In this document: in pieces, positions 12,901 to 22,855 of the stretch | Position numbering within the stretch: the stretch's first letter is position 1 | Layout of the letters: every line of letters starts with the position of its first letter | Source: Symbiodinium kawagutii | Taxonomy: Eukaryota; Sar; Dinophyceae; Suessiales; Symbiodiniaceae | Length of the DNA stretch: 64,000 bases | Assembly: GCA_009767595.1 (NCBI GenBank) | Contig: VSDK01004685.1 | Span: 153,420-217,419, forward strand | Direction of reading: 5' to 3' | Notes under the pieces: generated by a model | What the model saw: only the letters and a program-made list of their open reading frames with translations | The model's database searches: none | Told to the model about the DNA's origin: nothing | Translations under genes and position numbers: made by a program

Positions 12901-15843
12901 ATCCTTGCCATACTAAACCAAGGTAGTTAGCGGCAATTCGCGGGCAAAACTAGGGGTGGCTACCATCACGGATCTGCCAGGATTCGCTTTCAGTTTGATT
13001 TTGAGGGACATCATCTGTACATAGTTCTTCAACCAGTACCAGGGTATGAAAGATTGACTGACCACTATTGACATCGTCATTACGCAATACCAAACATAGG
13101 GCCGCCTAGGGCATGAAATCCCCTGCTGACAACACAAACCCAAGTACCGATGTGGTTTTATACCTCGGTTCCAGATGGTCATAACCACCCACCCTAATGG
13201 AAAATGGTTGTGATGATAATGCTGGCGCAACCATAGGGTTTATAACTTTTACCTTGAGATTGTAACTCATAACCTATAAGTGGATTAGATTAGAGGTTAT
13301 AACTTGACTTATGATCTTAACCATCAGAATTTATGACCTATAACTTATCCAAGTTGGTTTATAACTAACCATCCGTATAATGATTGTAACCATACCTCAA
13401 CCAACATCTCAATCATCTGAGCTAACAAGTATAGACACCCAGATGATCATAATTAGATCTTGAATATACCCAGAATATCTTAGCTAAGCAGAATTGGACG
13501 GTTATATGGCTGTGGGTCACAACCATGTACCCCTGGTTCCCGATCATTAACCATTGTTTTCCCGATTATTGCTGGAGATTCTCCCCCATGAAAGTTGGTT
13601 GATTAAAGCCTTGACCCAGCTCGCCATGTCCACAACTGACTCAGTGATACCCCGAAGACACCTGGGTCATACCCTAAAACAAGTTCCAAACCAGCCGAGG
13701 TGCGGTGATAGATTCGCTGCCCCAGTGCTGCGCCAGCCAAGGCCCATAGGAGGCAGCTGGCACCAAAGAAGGAAACCAAGAGAGTGGCACTTTCCACAGA
13801 CAAACCTGGAGACTGATGAAGCTGTCCATGAGCGTCACTTTTGTGTGATCTATCTAATTTAATCTTGATCTATACATTACTAGTGATCCGACCTTGATCT
13901 ACTTAAGCTTCGATGAATCTATCTACTCATCCAACCTTCAGCGAAATCTGGAAACATAGTTTGATCAGTCTATAGATCAAGGTATAGACATGGAAAAAGA
14001 GGCACGAGTTCATCAAGTCAAACCTGATCTTATATGACCTAGACTATCATCTGTAGACACCTCTTTCTCTATTTCGGGTTTCTCTGTATTATTGTGATCC
14101 TATTGACACTATAGACACATATCTGAAGATGCAATACAGCCTGAAGATGCATGATTGATAGGTCAATCTTCCATGTGTCATTTGTCAATGTAAAGCAGCA
14201 ATCGAACTGTCACTGGAGATCCCAGCTGAGCAGAGAATAAGCATTTGTCATCATGGCCATGACGATTAACCGACTGTCCATGAATCACTGTGATTAACCT
14301 CCATTGTCACTTAATATTGACCATGATGTACTATCATTGTTCATCATTCTTGGTGTATTCTCCTAGCCTAGGGTTGATTCATTCAGGGTTAGCACTAAGC
14401 ATTAAAGACTATTCATCCTGAAGTCTGATTGTTCTCAGCCATGATCTGGATCAAGTGCAAACCGGCAATCATGCTAGTGGCACATGCGCGTGGGTCCCCT
14501 AGTGTCGTTTCTGAAAATTATCACGAGGATTGTCGTGTTCACAAATGAACGCCCATCCTCGAAATCGGCTTGATAAGCACTTGGTGAGCTGCTCTCATGG
14601 AAGCAGCAAATTCAAAATCCGCACGAGTTCAAGTTTCACCTGTGGGATCACCATGGTCACAAAATGGATGATCAATCACGATTTCTGAAAAAAGAGCATG
14701 AATCAACAAACCCTTTGTTAACAAACCCTAGACGTTTTCACAACCACGTGCCCCTGCAGCTCACCTTGTTCCTTGTGCAAATAGTCCGGCACAAAGGTGG
14801 TCACCTCAGCAGTGCTGCGCAGCTGTGGCACGAGGGTAGCTGAGGTCCTTCCCGTCATTGCTACGACCTCAAAATTCGTTGGATGGATGACTTTGGCATA
14901 TGAACTCTTAGGGGGGTGAATCTTCAATAGCATAGCTATTCCTAGCTTACTACAAATGGTCAAATACGTGGCTAGAAACAGCTGGCTAAGGGGATTTCTG
15001 ATGACCACTGCGTCGGCATGAAGAACCCCCCAGCTGTGACAAATTCGGCTGAACCGTTGGAAGTGCCGCACTGACAATTTGGCGCTGAAGGTACCACTAT
15101 TGACCACTGAGGACTTGAAGATAAAACCATGGCGAGCTGTTGGTGTGCGTCGCCGTTGTTGTTGGTGTCTTTGCTGTTGACATGACATGACGTGACTCTC
15201 CACCATACAATCAACGTCTGGGAACCCCCGAGTGGTTGATCTTTTGATGCTTGCGAAGGTGTACTTGGTCACATGGCTCCCTGTTGCCCAAGTGATTCTC
15301 ACCATTTGCAGTACCAGCTTCCTGCGTGGAAGGTGCTATGTCCGATTATGTCCGGCAACACAGCTGTGCCAATGGATTTGGCACTCGACTGCTTCTATGA
15401 AGAGTTTAGCCTTTCTCTCATTTGATCTCCATTTATGGTAAATGAAGAAGTCATTTTAGTATTAGTGATGGTCTTCTCCGCTGGGGGTTCAAACACATGC
15501 CTTCGCCATTTTCCTTTTGTATCACATATCTTATGAACCCAATTAGCATATCAATGATTAGATATATGCTAGCTGGTGATTATTAGCATCAACAATCATT
15601 CGTATCACATATGGCTGTGGGTCAAAACCCTATACCCCTGGTTCCCCATCATTAACCATTGGTTTCCTTTTAAATGGTTGGTTATTATACCCCATTATTG
15701 GTTGGTTAACTGCTTGACCCATAGCCATATCTTCGCCGCTTGGTCCCCTCCTCCCACCCCCCGCTGACCCGCCATGCGAGCTGCCGTGGACCAAGCGATG
15801 CACCCCGGCACTGCCTGGCACAAGAAGAGCCGATTGGAGCGAC
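3714..15843 (-). CDS. MFS (spinster-like) transporter gene, 3' part, multi-exon
   Basis: Gene-level entry for the minus-strand exons at 15769-15843, 12415-12498, 11185-11306, 8374-8484 and 3714-3768. The last four join in consistent phase (0/0, 0/2, 2/2, 2/stop) to 124 codons including a TGA. The reading has the order of the C-terminal half of a 12-helix major facilitator protein: a PGC-I-W helix, a helix with a LLMIN core, an LGG helix, the DD-GKGLGP loop and a short charged tail. Introns are 1-5 kb. At least one exon (phase 1 to 0) is missing between 15.8 and 12.5 kb, and the usual helix 12 and a GPN-type loop were not found, so the model is incomplete or the copy divergent. Substrate unknown. 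Distant candidates for the N-terminal half were not identified. Confidence 0.55.
4081..4147. repeat. 17-bp perfect inverted repeat (hairpin)
   Basis: Arms TGGCTGATCATTAGGTT (4081-4097) and its exact complement (4131-4147) enclose a 33-base loop. The loop contains a GATAGAACCCACCATGTTA motif that recurs twice more at 4161-4207, so the hairpin is part of a short direct-repeat cluster. Confidence 0.8.
5496..5595. mobile_element. B-family short inverted-repeat element
   Basis: Begins with a GGTGGTTGAACCAACCCTAT-like end and finishes with TTTAAAACCACCAA, the inverted ends of a roughly 100-bp family seen at least eight times here. The interior CAACCAACCATTTGTTA is shared by all copies. A second right-half copy follows at 5628-5668. 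Confidence 0.6.
6850..7030. repeat. CAG/CAA-rich low-complexity stretch
   Basis: Ten consecutive CAG units are followed by CAG/GAA/CCA-rich sequence. One plus frame reads poly-Gln then Ala/Glu/Pro-rich for about 50 codons before a stop. No conserved domain is visible. The same kind of CAA/CAG-rich DNA occurs at 40380-40660. A coding tail cannot be excluded, but I treat it as simple sequence. Confidence 0.55.
7590..7682. mobile_element. A-family element, left end lost
   Basis: The right part matches A-family copies at 15610 and 13504, ending TTGACCCATAGCCATA. The left end GGCTGTGGGTCAA is missing. It directly abuts the C-family element at 7681 and shares its TA, so one of the two used the other's end as target. 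Confidence 0.6.
7681..7790. mobile_element. C-family inverted-repeat element with TA ends
   Basis: TA followed by TGGTGGTTTCTCAA and a complementary GAGAAACACCCATA end. The interior carries TAGGGGACCCCC and its complement near the other end. About 110 bp with no coding capacity. TA duplications and this size resemble Tc1/mariner-type MITEs. Confidence 0.75.
8374..8484 (-). CDS. MFS transporter exon (DD-GKGLGP loop)
   Basis: Acceptor CACTCAG at the high-coordinate side, donor GTGTCT after a split Trp codon. The 36 full codons include LTDDVGKGLGPEVVAIVGSA followed by a GRR and a hydrophobic Ala/Ile/Cys helix. A DD-GKGLGP loop ahead of a helix and a GR motif is characteristic of spinster-like major facilitator proteins as I recall them from dinoflagellates. 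Third positions are almost all G or C. Phase matches its neighbours at 11185 and 3714. The left plus flank is CCAAC-rich and the right flank GGTTGAT-rich. Confidence 0.7.
9434..9537. mobile_element. C-family inverted-repeat element with TA ends
   Basis: TA plus TGGTGGTTTCTTGGAATAG on the left, and CTACTTGGAGAAACCACCA plus TA on the right. This is the cleanest complete copy: 104 bp including both TA dinucleotides. Confidence 0.8.
9791..10507 (-). other. long open frame of unknown nature
   Basis: A 238-codon minus-strand frame. No domain or motif is recognised. One part (about 10020-10100) has G/C-ending codons on the minus strand but also reads well on the plus strand, where it is followed by GTTAGG. 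It may contain an unrecognised exon of the MFS gene, or be chance. Treated as unassigned. Confidence 0.2.
11185..11306 (-). CDS. MFS transporter exon (LGG helix)
   Basis: Acceptor CCAAGCAG, donor GTGGGA. Enters in phase 0, which fits the exon at 12415, and leaves in phase 2, which fits the exon at 8374. Forty codons encode a hydrophobic stretch including ALPSLWALSLAFLGGAAAVP. Two other frames are also open over this island, so the choice rests on phase and hydrophobicity. The plus-strand left side is a long ACCATCATCAACC-type tract and the right side is GATGGTTCATGATGGTT. Confidence 0.5.
11722..11826. mobile_element. diverged C-family element
   Basis: GGTTGTTGCTCAAGTCACAG on the left and GGCTTGAGAACCCCC on the right keep the family's inverted ends with changes. 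The interior ATCATCCAGTTCGTTCACCA is shared with the copies at 16154 and 62275, marking a subfamily. Confidence 0.55.
12415..12498 (-). CDS. MFS transporter exon (LLMIN helix)
   Basis: Acceptor CCTTTGCAG, donor GTGGAT, 28 codons in phase 0/0. The reading YVPSFAPCLLMINSNPDALF continues into a Leu/Val-rich helix. In this transporter family a helix with an LLIN core follows the PGC-I-W helix and precedes the GG helix, which agrees with exon order. This exon lacks strong AACCAT/ATGGTT flanks, unlike its neighbours. Confidence 0.5.
13504..13628. mobile_element. A-family element
   Basis: Starts TATGGCTGTGGGTCA and ends TTGACCCAGCTCGCCAT, inverted ends of the A family. The interior GATCATTAACCATTGTTTTC is shared with the copies at 7590 and 15610. 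Confidence 0.65.
13630..14700. other. unassigned non-coding stretch
   Basis: AT-rich sequence with many TGATCTA and AGATCA words (13850-14000) and no open frame of note. No RNA gene or element could be recognised. Confidence 0.4.
14718..15305 (-). other. 195-codon open frame, possible mobile-element relic
   Basis: A long minus frame with ordinary amino-acid composition and codon use more AT-ending than the small exons. No catalytic motif is certain. Such isolated, intronless frames in this genome context are more likely remnants of mobile elements than exons. Family not identified. Confidence 0.25.
15610..15729. mobile_element. complete A-family element with TA ends
   Basis: TA then TGGCTGTGGGTCAAAACC on the left; complementary TTGACCCATAGCCA then TA on the right. 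120 bp, non-coding. TA on both sides suggests a Tc1/mariner-like target site. This copy defines the family ends used for the other copies. Confidence 0.8.
15769..15843 (-). CDS. MFS transporter exon (PGC-I-W helix)
   Basis: Acceptor CGCCGCCAG, donor GTCAGC, phase 1/1. The reading RSNRLFLCQAVPGCIAW matches the start of the C-terminal half of spinster-like transporters, where a Q-x-x-PGC-I-W segment opens a helix. Third positions are G/C-rich. Its phase does not connect directly to the exon at 12415, so one exon between is missing from this reading. Right plus flank is GATGGTTGGTT-rich. Confidence 0.5.
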
Positions 15844-16153
15844 CTGGCGGCGCCACCATGGTTGGTTACTGCGCTGAAACGTTTGGAAATGCTGGGTTAG
15901 TAACCTAACGACTAGATATTGGTTGGCTAGTAACATTACTAGATATGGAGATGGTTGGTTGCTAACATCACTAGATATGGTTGGTTACTAAATATGACCT
16001 AGTTTATTGCCAATAACAGGTTACTAAATATGTTTTTTAACAATAGATGTGTTTGGTTTAGGTTGCCAACAGCACTAGTTATGGCTGGTGACTTGTTTCT
16101 CAAAATAGTTAGTGATTAGTAATAAAATGTGTGGTTGCCCTACAAGTAGATCA

Positions 16154-16265
16154 AATGCTGGTTTCTCAAGTCATAGGGGAACCACCACTTTTCATCCAGT
16201 TTGTGAACCATTTATAGTGATAAACCATTCATTTTCGAGGTCCCGGATTTTGAGAAAGCACCATT
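16154..16265. mobile_element. C-family element
   Basis: GCTGGTTTCTCAAGTCATAG on the left and TTTTGAGAAAGCACCA on the right, with the CATCCAGTTTGTGAACCA interior of the subfamily at 11722 and 62275. Confidence 0.65.
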
Positions 16266-16389
16266 TGTTCATTTGTTTAAATGGGGAAGACTTGAACATG
16301 ATGGAAGAAGACATGGACCGAGTTGCAACATGCAAGGCCTATTTCCTGTAGCAGTGCCTCCAACATCACAGTTCCCTGTTGAGTTTACG

Positions 16390-16390
16390 G

Positions 16391-16433
<43 letters not shown>

Positions 16434-16466
16434 GATGCTGCTGCTGCTGATGATGAAGATGCTGCT

Positions 16467-16511
<45 letters not shown>

Positions 16512-16512
16512 C
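16390..16512. repeat. ATG/CTG compound trinucleotide array
   Basis: GAT/ATG repeats interrupted twice by short CTG runs (around 16438-16450 and 16461-16480). The resulting poly-Met/Leu and poly-Ile/Ser frames are artefacts. Confidence 0.9.
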
Positions 16513-16794
16513 GATGATAGGTGACCACTTACAATGGTTGGCGGTTGATAGTTGAAAATGGTCAGAATTGGGCGAGGTCGGTTTACGGCCAGGTGAGTTG
16601 TACTACTACCAAGGCAGGGATTTATACCATGAAAAATCTCTATCCATGATGGTGGGAAGTCTTTGAGCTTACCAGCTTTTGAACTATAAACATGACATAA
16701 TTTACCAAACATCATCACTAGGGACCAGAAGTGGACCAGGGACTATTGAGAATCCCCATGTAATCAGGTAGACCTCAACAAGCACGGACGATAC

Positions 16795-16938
16795 AGGCAG
16801 CCGTTTCTTCTGCTCAGCCATTGCCAGGAGTTCCCTCAGGGCACGACTCGCAGGTCCACCAACCAATCGCTGGTGGCGCACGGCTCCCGAAAAAAAGTCG
16901 CGCTGGTCATCGACCCGTGGCTTTGCCACATCGACCAG
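16795..16938 (-). CDS. exon of unknown gene (second of a pair)
   Basis: Acceptor GGGCCTAG, donor GTATCG, 48 codons in phase 0/0. The reading includes LVDVAKPRVDDQRDFFSGAV and later a helical SRALRELLAMAEQKKRLP. It connects in phase to the exon at 17026-17105 across an 87-bp intron. The protein family is not recognised. It might be an inter-domain linker of the transporter or a separate gene. The plus strand is also open here but has poorer codon bias. Confidence 0.45.
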
Positions 16939-17025
16939 CTAGGCCCAGATTCTTCAACTGTGACAGCTGCCCCTGGGGGCTGGACACCATCCCCCCGTTC
17001 GCCCCAAGAAACCACGGTGAAGAAC

Positions 17026-17105
17026 CTGGGCAAAGCTCCACCGTGGCTTGTCTTCGACAAGCACCGCGGAGCTGTACTCCAGCAGCGGCCCGAAGCTCAT
17101 CGTGG
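17026..17105 (-). CDS. exon of unknown gene (first of a pair)
   Basis: Acceptor GGGTTTAG, donor GTTCTT, phase 1/0. Twenty-six full codons, including SFGPLLEYSSAVLVEDKPRW. Third positions are mostly G/C. The following intron (16939-17025) is only 87 bp, GT...AG, strikingly shorter than the kilobase introns elsewhere in the window. Family unknown. Confidence 0.45.
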
Positions 17106-17193
17106 CTAAACCCTGTACCAACCAGTGCCCTGCCTGAAGGAGATTTATGCATAGAATCAGGAGGAGTTCCGTTCATTCGTGAGGGCTTCATAC

Positions 17194-17307
17194 TGTAGCA
17201 GGATCAACCAGCAGTTCAGCAGCAAGATCAAGGTCAGAGTTGCTTCCAATCCGATGTTTAGGGACACCACTGGCAACTTTGCCGGGATTGCTCCCCTCAA
17301 AATCAAA
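17194..17307 (-). CDS. possible exon of unknown gene
   Basis: An open segment between CAAGAAGAG and a GTATGA donor, 38 codons, containing PGKVASGVPKHRIG and an acidic LDLAAELLVDP helix. Phase does not match the next exon at 17105, so either the boundaries are wrong or the segment is not part of that transcript. Confidence 0.3.
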
Positions 17308-17424
17308 CTCTTCTTGTGGCGAACAAATGACCAACTTCTTGCAAAGGCCTTGCAATAGTCGTTTGCTTTCAAAAATGGTGGGTGTATGAAATGTATCTAC
17401 CAGAATTAGCCAGTATTGACCAAC

Positions 17425-17512
17425 ATGGGTGTTTCCCAAAATTGGCTATACATAATTTCTGAACTGGCTGATTTGGGGTACCCTTCGCCTTCTGACTTGA
17501 GAAACCACCATA
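17425..17512. mobile_element. C-family element, internally shortened
   Basis: Left end TGGGTGTTTCCCAAAATTGG and right end CTTGAGAAACCACCATA. The middle is shorter than in other copies. Confidence 0.55.
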
Positions 17513-18087
17513 TTAGTTGGATATTTAGTTGGAACCAATGGATCTAGCAGTATGAACAAATGGATCTACCAGTATGATAGTTGGATATCTAGTTGGAAAT
17601 CTAGTTGGATATCATATTGAATGTACATGATATTCGCTGGATAACAGTTGTATTTACCAATCTTGGTTAGATATTTGCTTGGATAGTATTGGTAACCAAT
17701 ATCATTATTGTGATATTCAACATTTGGTCCTATATCTTAGTTACATATATATATATATAAATATATCATATCTATATATAAAGTTAACCAAGATTAGTTG
17801 GATATCCAACACCCACCCGAGCTTCCGCCACTCGTGGTGCTCACCACCTGTGCTCACGGAAAGGATCATCCGAGCGATCTTCCAAAGCCTTCAAGCTGGA
17901 TGAGGTCCACTGCCTCAGCAGACACCAAGAAGAAGGATAGCTATTGAGAAGTGATGTTTATATTGGTTACATGTGATGTCCATAGAGGTTGCAGAAACCA
18001 AGTATAGCTACATCTATTGGTGATGTTTATATTGTTTTTTTTCTGTTGGTTTGAGATATCTATTGGTTTATCTAATTATCTTTTATA

Positions 18088-19330
18088 CTGACTGGGTGGT
18101 TCAAAATGAGCGCGGGGCTATTCACGATCCGTTATCCGCTCAATCTGCGTTGCCGCAGTCAATCGGGGCATTCCGTAATCCGCGTTAGAATCCGTAATCC
18201 GAGCAGACAATCCGTAATCCGTGCCGCGCACTGCAAGCGCAAGGGCAATGGGGGGATGATCTGCGAAGATTAAAACACTGCCAGGCATTGCCAGGCAAAC
18301 GGCAAAACAATCATATTGACCACTGTTTATTGCCTGTCGTTCAACCCATGGTGAACCCTTGGACTGCCCTTGCTTTGGCTCCGACAACCCTCAGCCAACC
18401 GGTTGAGAATGTTCAGGACTCAACAACAGAAAAATTACCGTCAGCGCAAAAAAACATATGGAAACCGCTAGTCCTTAAAACATAATTTCTAAATCCATTG
18501 AGCAAAGCCGCTAAAATTGAAACTCCCAATGATGCAGGAAACTGACCTGAACCTGGATATGCACAAAGAACGCCGTAGCTGGGAAGGGGGGGGCCCAGGC
18601 TGAAGACAAAATCAAATTAGCCGAAGCCGCTAAATCGAAAACGTCAATGGTGGGAAGCTGCCCGGAACTTGGGGGGAATCGAGCCCCTGAACCTTCGGTC
18701 AAAGGAAGGGAAGCGGGAAAGCCACGCTGAAGACAAAATCAAATTAGCGGAAGCCGCTAAATCGAAAAACGTCAATGGTGGGAAGCTGCCAGGAACTTGG
18801 GGGGAATCGAGCCCCTGAACCTTCGGTCAAGGGAAGGGAAGCGGGACAGCCAGGCTGAAGACAAAATCAAATTTGCGGAAGCCGCTAAATCGAAAAACGT
18901 CAATGGTGGGAAGCTGCCAGGAACTTGGGGGGAATCGAGCCCCTGAACCTTCGGTCAAGGGAAGGGAAGAGGGAAAGCCACGCTGAAGACAAAATCAAAT
19001 TAGCGGAAGCCGCTAAATCGAAAAAACGTCTATGGCGGGAACTTTTTCTGGGCTTGTGTATGAAGCGTCGGCGCCACCGCTGTGGGCATGCTTCAAAATT
19101 AATGGAGATATCCGGGATATGCGAACTCTAACTACACATGCCCATGCCACATATGCACGCAAACATTAATATGAAGGAAAATCAAGATAAGTGAAAAGAT
19201 TGAGGATTATTTGAGATACTTAGGATTATATGATTAACCAAGTTTAATCCGCTAATCCGTTCATTCCGTTTCCGCTGAATCCGGGAATCCGCCTAAGGAT
19301 TGCAGATTAGTTTTGAACAGCCCAGACTGA
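18088..19330. mobile_element. 1.24-kb non-autonomous DNA transposon with terminal inverted repeats
   Basis: The left end CTGACTGGGTGGTTCAAAA and the complement of the right end CAGTCTGGGCTGTTCAAAA agree at about 15 of 19 positions. Both ends abut TA (ATA on both sides if the TIR is trimmed by one base). Subterminal AATCCG words are dense at 18120-18230 and again at 19245-19310. The centre is a tandem array of 128-bp units. No transposase frame is present. TA target sites suggest a Tc1/mariner-like mobiliser, but this is inference. Confidence 0.6.
18505..19045. repeat. 128-bp tandem repeat inside the TIR element
   Basis: GGAACTTGGGGGGAATCGAG recurs at 18664, 18792 and 18920, spaced exactly 128 bp, with diverged partial units on both sides. 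Each unit carries the perfect hairpin TTAGCGGAAGCCGCTAA. The unit is far more GC-rich than the surroundings. Confidence 0.85.
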
Positions 19331-19467
19331 TATTTAGTATTGGTACATGTGGTATCTCATTGGTACACATGATACCAATGATCAATGAACCAAAGAAATG
19401 ATCAAACTTCAATCGCTGCAGCTTTCTCGCCAAATTGAATGATCAAATCGTTTGCTTTATAAATGAT

Positions 19468-19563
19468 GATACTTAATTTGTGATACTTAATTTGCGATAC
19501 TTAATTTGTGATACTTAATTTGTGATACTTAATTTGTGATACTTAATTTGTGATACTTAAATG
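19468..19563. repeat. 14-bp tandem repeat, about 6.6 copies
   Basis: Unit GATACTTAATTTGT repeated in tandem with one T-to-C change in the second copy and a degenerate last copy. Confidence 0.9.
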
Positions 19564-20500
19564 ATTCATTCACACCAAATTAAATGATGATACTGAATCG
19601 CTACAAATCATTTCATCCCTACACATGATCAATTGCTAGCAATTTGCTCAAAACCATGATCGACTAGCAAACCTTAATCGCTACACATGATGAATTGCTA
19701 GTCGCCCCGTAACCACTTGCCTTCAACGAGCCAAGGCCACAGATCTACCTCGCTACGCCGCCAGCTTCCGGCTATCGCGCCCCCCATAGGGTATCGTAGT
19801 AGTGGCCATAAATCTGCCAGCCGCTGGCACAAAAAAACAAAATCCATCAGAAATACAGAAATCAACCCCAAAGTTGGAGGATTTTTTTTGAGGTGATTTT
19901 CGTTGATAACATCCAACTTCTTTTGGGTGATTTCTGATGGTTTGATGATGGTTTGGAGTAGCACTACTTGTGGACAGCCATATAACTTGAAAGGGAACCC
20001 AGTGAGCTTATCAGATGTGTTTTCGATCATCTTCGATCAGTGTCTGTTTGTCAGCTAGTGAATGCGGTTTCTCCTATGGTCTACTGTTTCTCCTATGGTC
20101 TACTGTCTATTGCCAAGAACCCTTCATCAACATGATCAGCATTGTCATCCTCATCATCATCGTGATCATCCATCGCCTCCATCACCATCAACCTCATCAC
20201 CTCCATCACGGCCATCACCACGATCACGGTCATCAAATATTGTCACTATCATCTTGGCATAGATGGGTCTCCTTGCACACTTGCCCTTTCCTGACATGGT
20301 ACCTTGTCGGGAGTTGAGTTCTCTTGCAGGGTTCCTGACAGATGTGTCCACGCGCATGACGGGTGACTGTGTGTTGGAGAATCTTCGGGAGTATGTCCAG
20401 AACCCAACACATAGAAATGCTATTCGCTGCTAATTGGTTGAGTGTTATTCACTGCTTTCCCAGGCAATTGGTTGATTTCCCGGATCCCTGGTAGTTCCCC
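19564..20500. other. unassigned stretch
   Basis: Contains a minus open frame (19698-20030) of unknown nature and a CATC/ATCAC-rich low-complexity patch at 20150-20235. No splice-bounded exon with good codon bias was found. Confidence 0.35.
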
Positions 20501-20509
20501 AAACGATCA

Positions 20510-20620
20510 TCTGGTTGGTGGTTTCAACCCCTGTGAACAAACATGCTTGTCAACCAACCATTTGCCAATAATTAGATTCAGGAAAATAAGCAAAATGTCG
20601 ATCAAACCCCCAACCGCTGG
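20510..20620. mobile_element. B-family element
   Basis: CTGGTTGGTGGTTTCAACCC on the left, CAACCAACCATTTGCCAATA inside, and AAACCCCCAACCGCTGGTTG at the right end. Confidence 0.65.
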
Positions 20621-20812
20621 TTGTTTAACCATCAGGATTATCCTCCATTATTAGCCTTTGTTACATGAAATGACATGGGACTAATCATAGTTACTCATGG
20701 AAAATCCGATGCTTGAACATATCCTCCATTATTAACCATTGTTACATGGGACTAACCCATAGTTACTCACAGAAAATCCCATGTTTGGACACCCGGAGTG
20801 GTCTGGGCACAC

Positions 20813-20914
20813 CTTCAAGTCCTCCAAGATGGCAACCGCCATGGACTGCGGATACTTTCGCTGGCCTTCTGACGCTTCCCGAAGCACCTGTGCTTGGGAC
20901 CGTTGGGGCAGCAT
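20813..20914 (-). CDS. exon of unknown gene
   Basis: Acceptor CGCCCCACAG and donor GTGTGC enclose 34 codons in phase 0/0, including SQAQVLREASEGQRKYPQSM and ending in an ILEDLK helix. Third positions favour G/C. The helical, charged composition would suit a HEAT-type repeat or a linker, and it is not a membrane segment. Family not assigned. Confidence 0.5.
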
Positions 20915-20969
20915 CTGTGGGGCGAGGAATGGCTGATGATTGGTCGATCGTTGAGAATCTTAATCTTAA

Positions 20970-21055
20970 CATGGTGGTTTCTTAAGATAGGGAACCCACA
21001 AAAATAGCTGGTTTATCACTATACATGGTTGGGGATGATTTGGGGTACCCCTCTT
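20970..21055. mobile_element. C-family element, right end lost
   Basis: CATGGTGGTTTCTTAAGATA start, GATGATTTGGGGTACCCCTC near the end. The terminal GAGAAACCACCA is absent. Confidence 0.55.
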
Positions 21056-21396
21056 GATCCCAACAGGAGGCTTGAGACTCTGCTCTTTCAGCGATGTTGC
21101 TCTCCCACCAAGAGGTCAAGCATGGAGTTCGAAGCGTAGTCACAAGTTATTCTTGGGGTGGTCCACCAGCAATGGCAGGGACTGTGTTTCGCTGCATGAA
21201 TTGATGACCATTCGCTATTGCCACCGAACTCAACTTTTCCCAGCCGCCCTAGCATTTGGTCAGAACGCTCCTGGTAGCCTCCTTTAAAGGCCCTTTCAAG
21301 GCCTTGAAAGGGCTATTAATATATTATGGGTACCCTTGGGGACCCTTGGCTCCCAACCGCCTTTCCCCAACGAACAGCTAGCCCCCTTGGCACCTC

Positions 21397-21459
21397 CTGC
21401 GCTCGCGGGTGATCGGCGCGCGCCAGGCCGGCCAAGATGCCCAAGGAGATCCGCAACAC
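21397..21459 (-). CDS. exon of unknown gene
   Basis: Acceptor CCTCCTGAG. The 21 codons read VLRISLGILAGLARADHPRA and end at CAG before GAGGTG, so the donor is either GA or a GT three bases later, both in phase 0. Strong G/C third positions. The sequence could be a short HEAT helix or an end-of-helix segment of the transporter's N-terminal half. Other frames are partly open. Confidence 0.4.
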
Positions 21460-22509
21460 CTCAGGAGGTCCAGCGGCCCACCAGGTGGCCTTCGATGTCC
21501 CACGGCTGGGAACTGGTGAACGTAGCCATGGTTAGCACACCATTTATCAATGATGTAACCCCCCTTAGGGTAGGTAATAACCATGGTTACTAACCTGTTA
21601 CTAGGTGGGATGATCATCCTGGGATGATCATCCAGGTTGCCTTGGAATAGAACTAGCTTGTGGTTGCATTAGCAGTGATGCTTGGTGGATGAACGCCAGA
21701 TGGCTAAACCAAATGGATCCGAAGCAGAAGCACTGTGACACCGCCATGGTGTTGCAAGTTGTGACAATTCCAATTATGTCACCGTCAGACTCATCTGAAC
21801 AATTGATTAACTTGGTGACACCATCTCAGGTGGACTTCTAGACTGTTTTATTCTAGGCAAGCTAAGAATAATTCACCAAGGATGATTCTCTGGTGAGGTT
21901 TTCCATTGTCAAGAGTCCAAAATTGGTTGGTAGGGTTGACAACAAACATATTTCACGCCACCAACCAGCAAGATTCACCGCAAATCGATCAATATCAAGC
22001 CTATGATTGACCACTTCTTTACCACCAACCATTTTAGCCATAGGCTCTCCGTAGAACTCCAATCTGTTTCCTCAGAAATCTGTCCCTCTTCAGCCATGCA
22101 CAAACCCTGGCGCGCGAGCTCCAGCAGCTTCTGTTCACGATCAGGGCCCCCCCTTTTGAGGGTGGATAGGGAATCAACCTATCATGTTGATTGAAGCTTG
22201 AATAACTTCCGTGGTCATATCTGACTCGACAGGCATAACCATGTATAGCCATCACGAAGCATGGCTATAGCCATCATCAATTTTTACCGTATCAACCAAT
22301 ACTAAATTTGCTTAAACTGGTATTCATCATCTATCTACTATCATCGTAACATGTTTAAACAATATTAGACCGATATTAGATATGAACGTTCATCATCATA
22401 GCAAGTAATAGTCACCTTCATCACCGATCCATCATCTTGCCACTCACCACAATGACTTCCATAACTTCATCTCAGAACCCATCAACCAAGCAGGTCGTCA
22501 CTAGGCACT

Positions 22510-22650
22510 GTTCAAGTTACCCGCGCCTGGCTTCTTGCTGTTGAGTTGCTTACACCTCTTCCACACGAGGAATAGTGGGTTTCTACTGTTATAAGTTATA
22601 ATGGTATTAATGGTTTCTGTGGTAGAATGGTTCAAAACGGTCACTAATGG
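22510..22650. other. unassigned stretch before microsatellite
   Basis: AT-rich with GGTTATAATGGTAT-type repeats. No exon seen. Confidence 0.3.
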
Positions 22651-22758
22651 TTATAATGGTATCAACGGCATACCACTTTCTTTTCTACGATGTTTTCGAA
22701 TGATCACACATTCATGATTCTGAATGCTGCCAATTTTTACGGAGTACGAGGATCCAAG

Positions 22759-22759
22759 C

Positions 22760-22811
<52 letters not shown>

Positions 22812-22818
22812 AATGATA

Positions 22819-22854
<36 letters not shown>

Positions 22855-22855
22855 T
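22759..22855. repeat. ATG trinucleotide microsatellite
   Basis: More than 25 GAT/ATG units with two TAA-type interruptions. Poly-His and poly-Met frames over it are artefacts. Confidence 0.9.

Noticed and set aside
18640-18960. tRNA-like T-arm pattern (GGGG...CTCGATT...CCCC on the minus strand) in the 128-bp repeats
   Set aside because: No acceptor or D arm can be built, there is no variable loop, and the motif recurs only because the unit is tandem.
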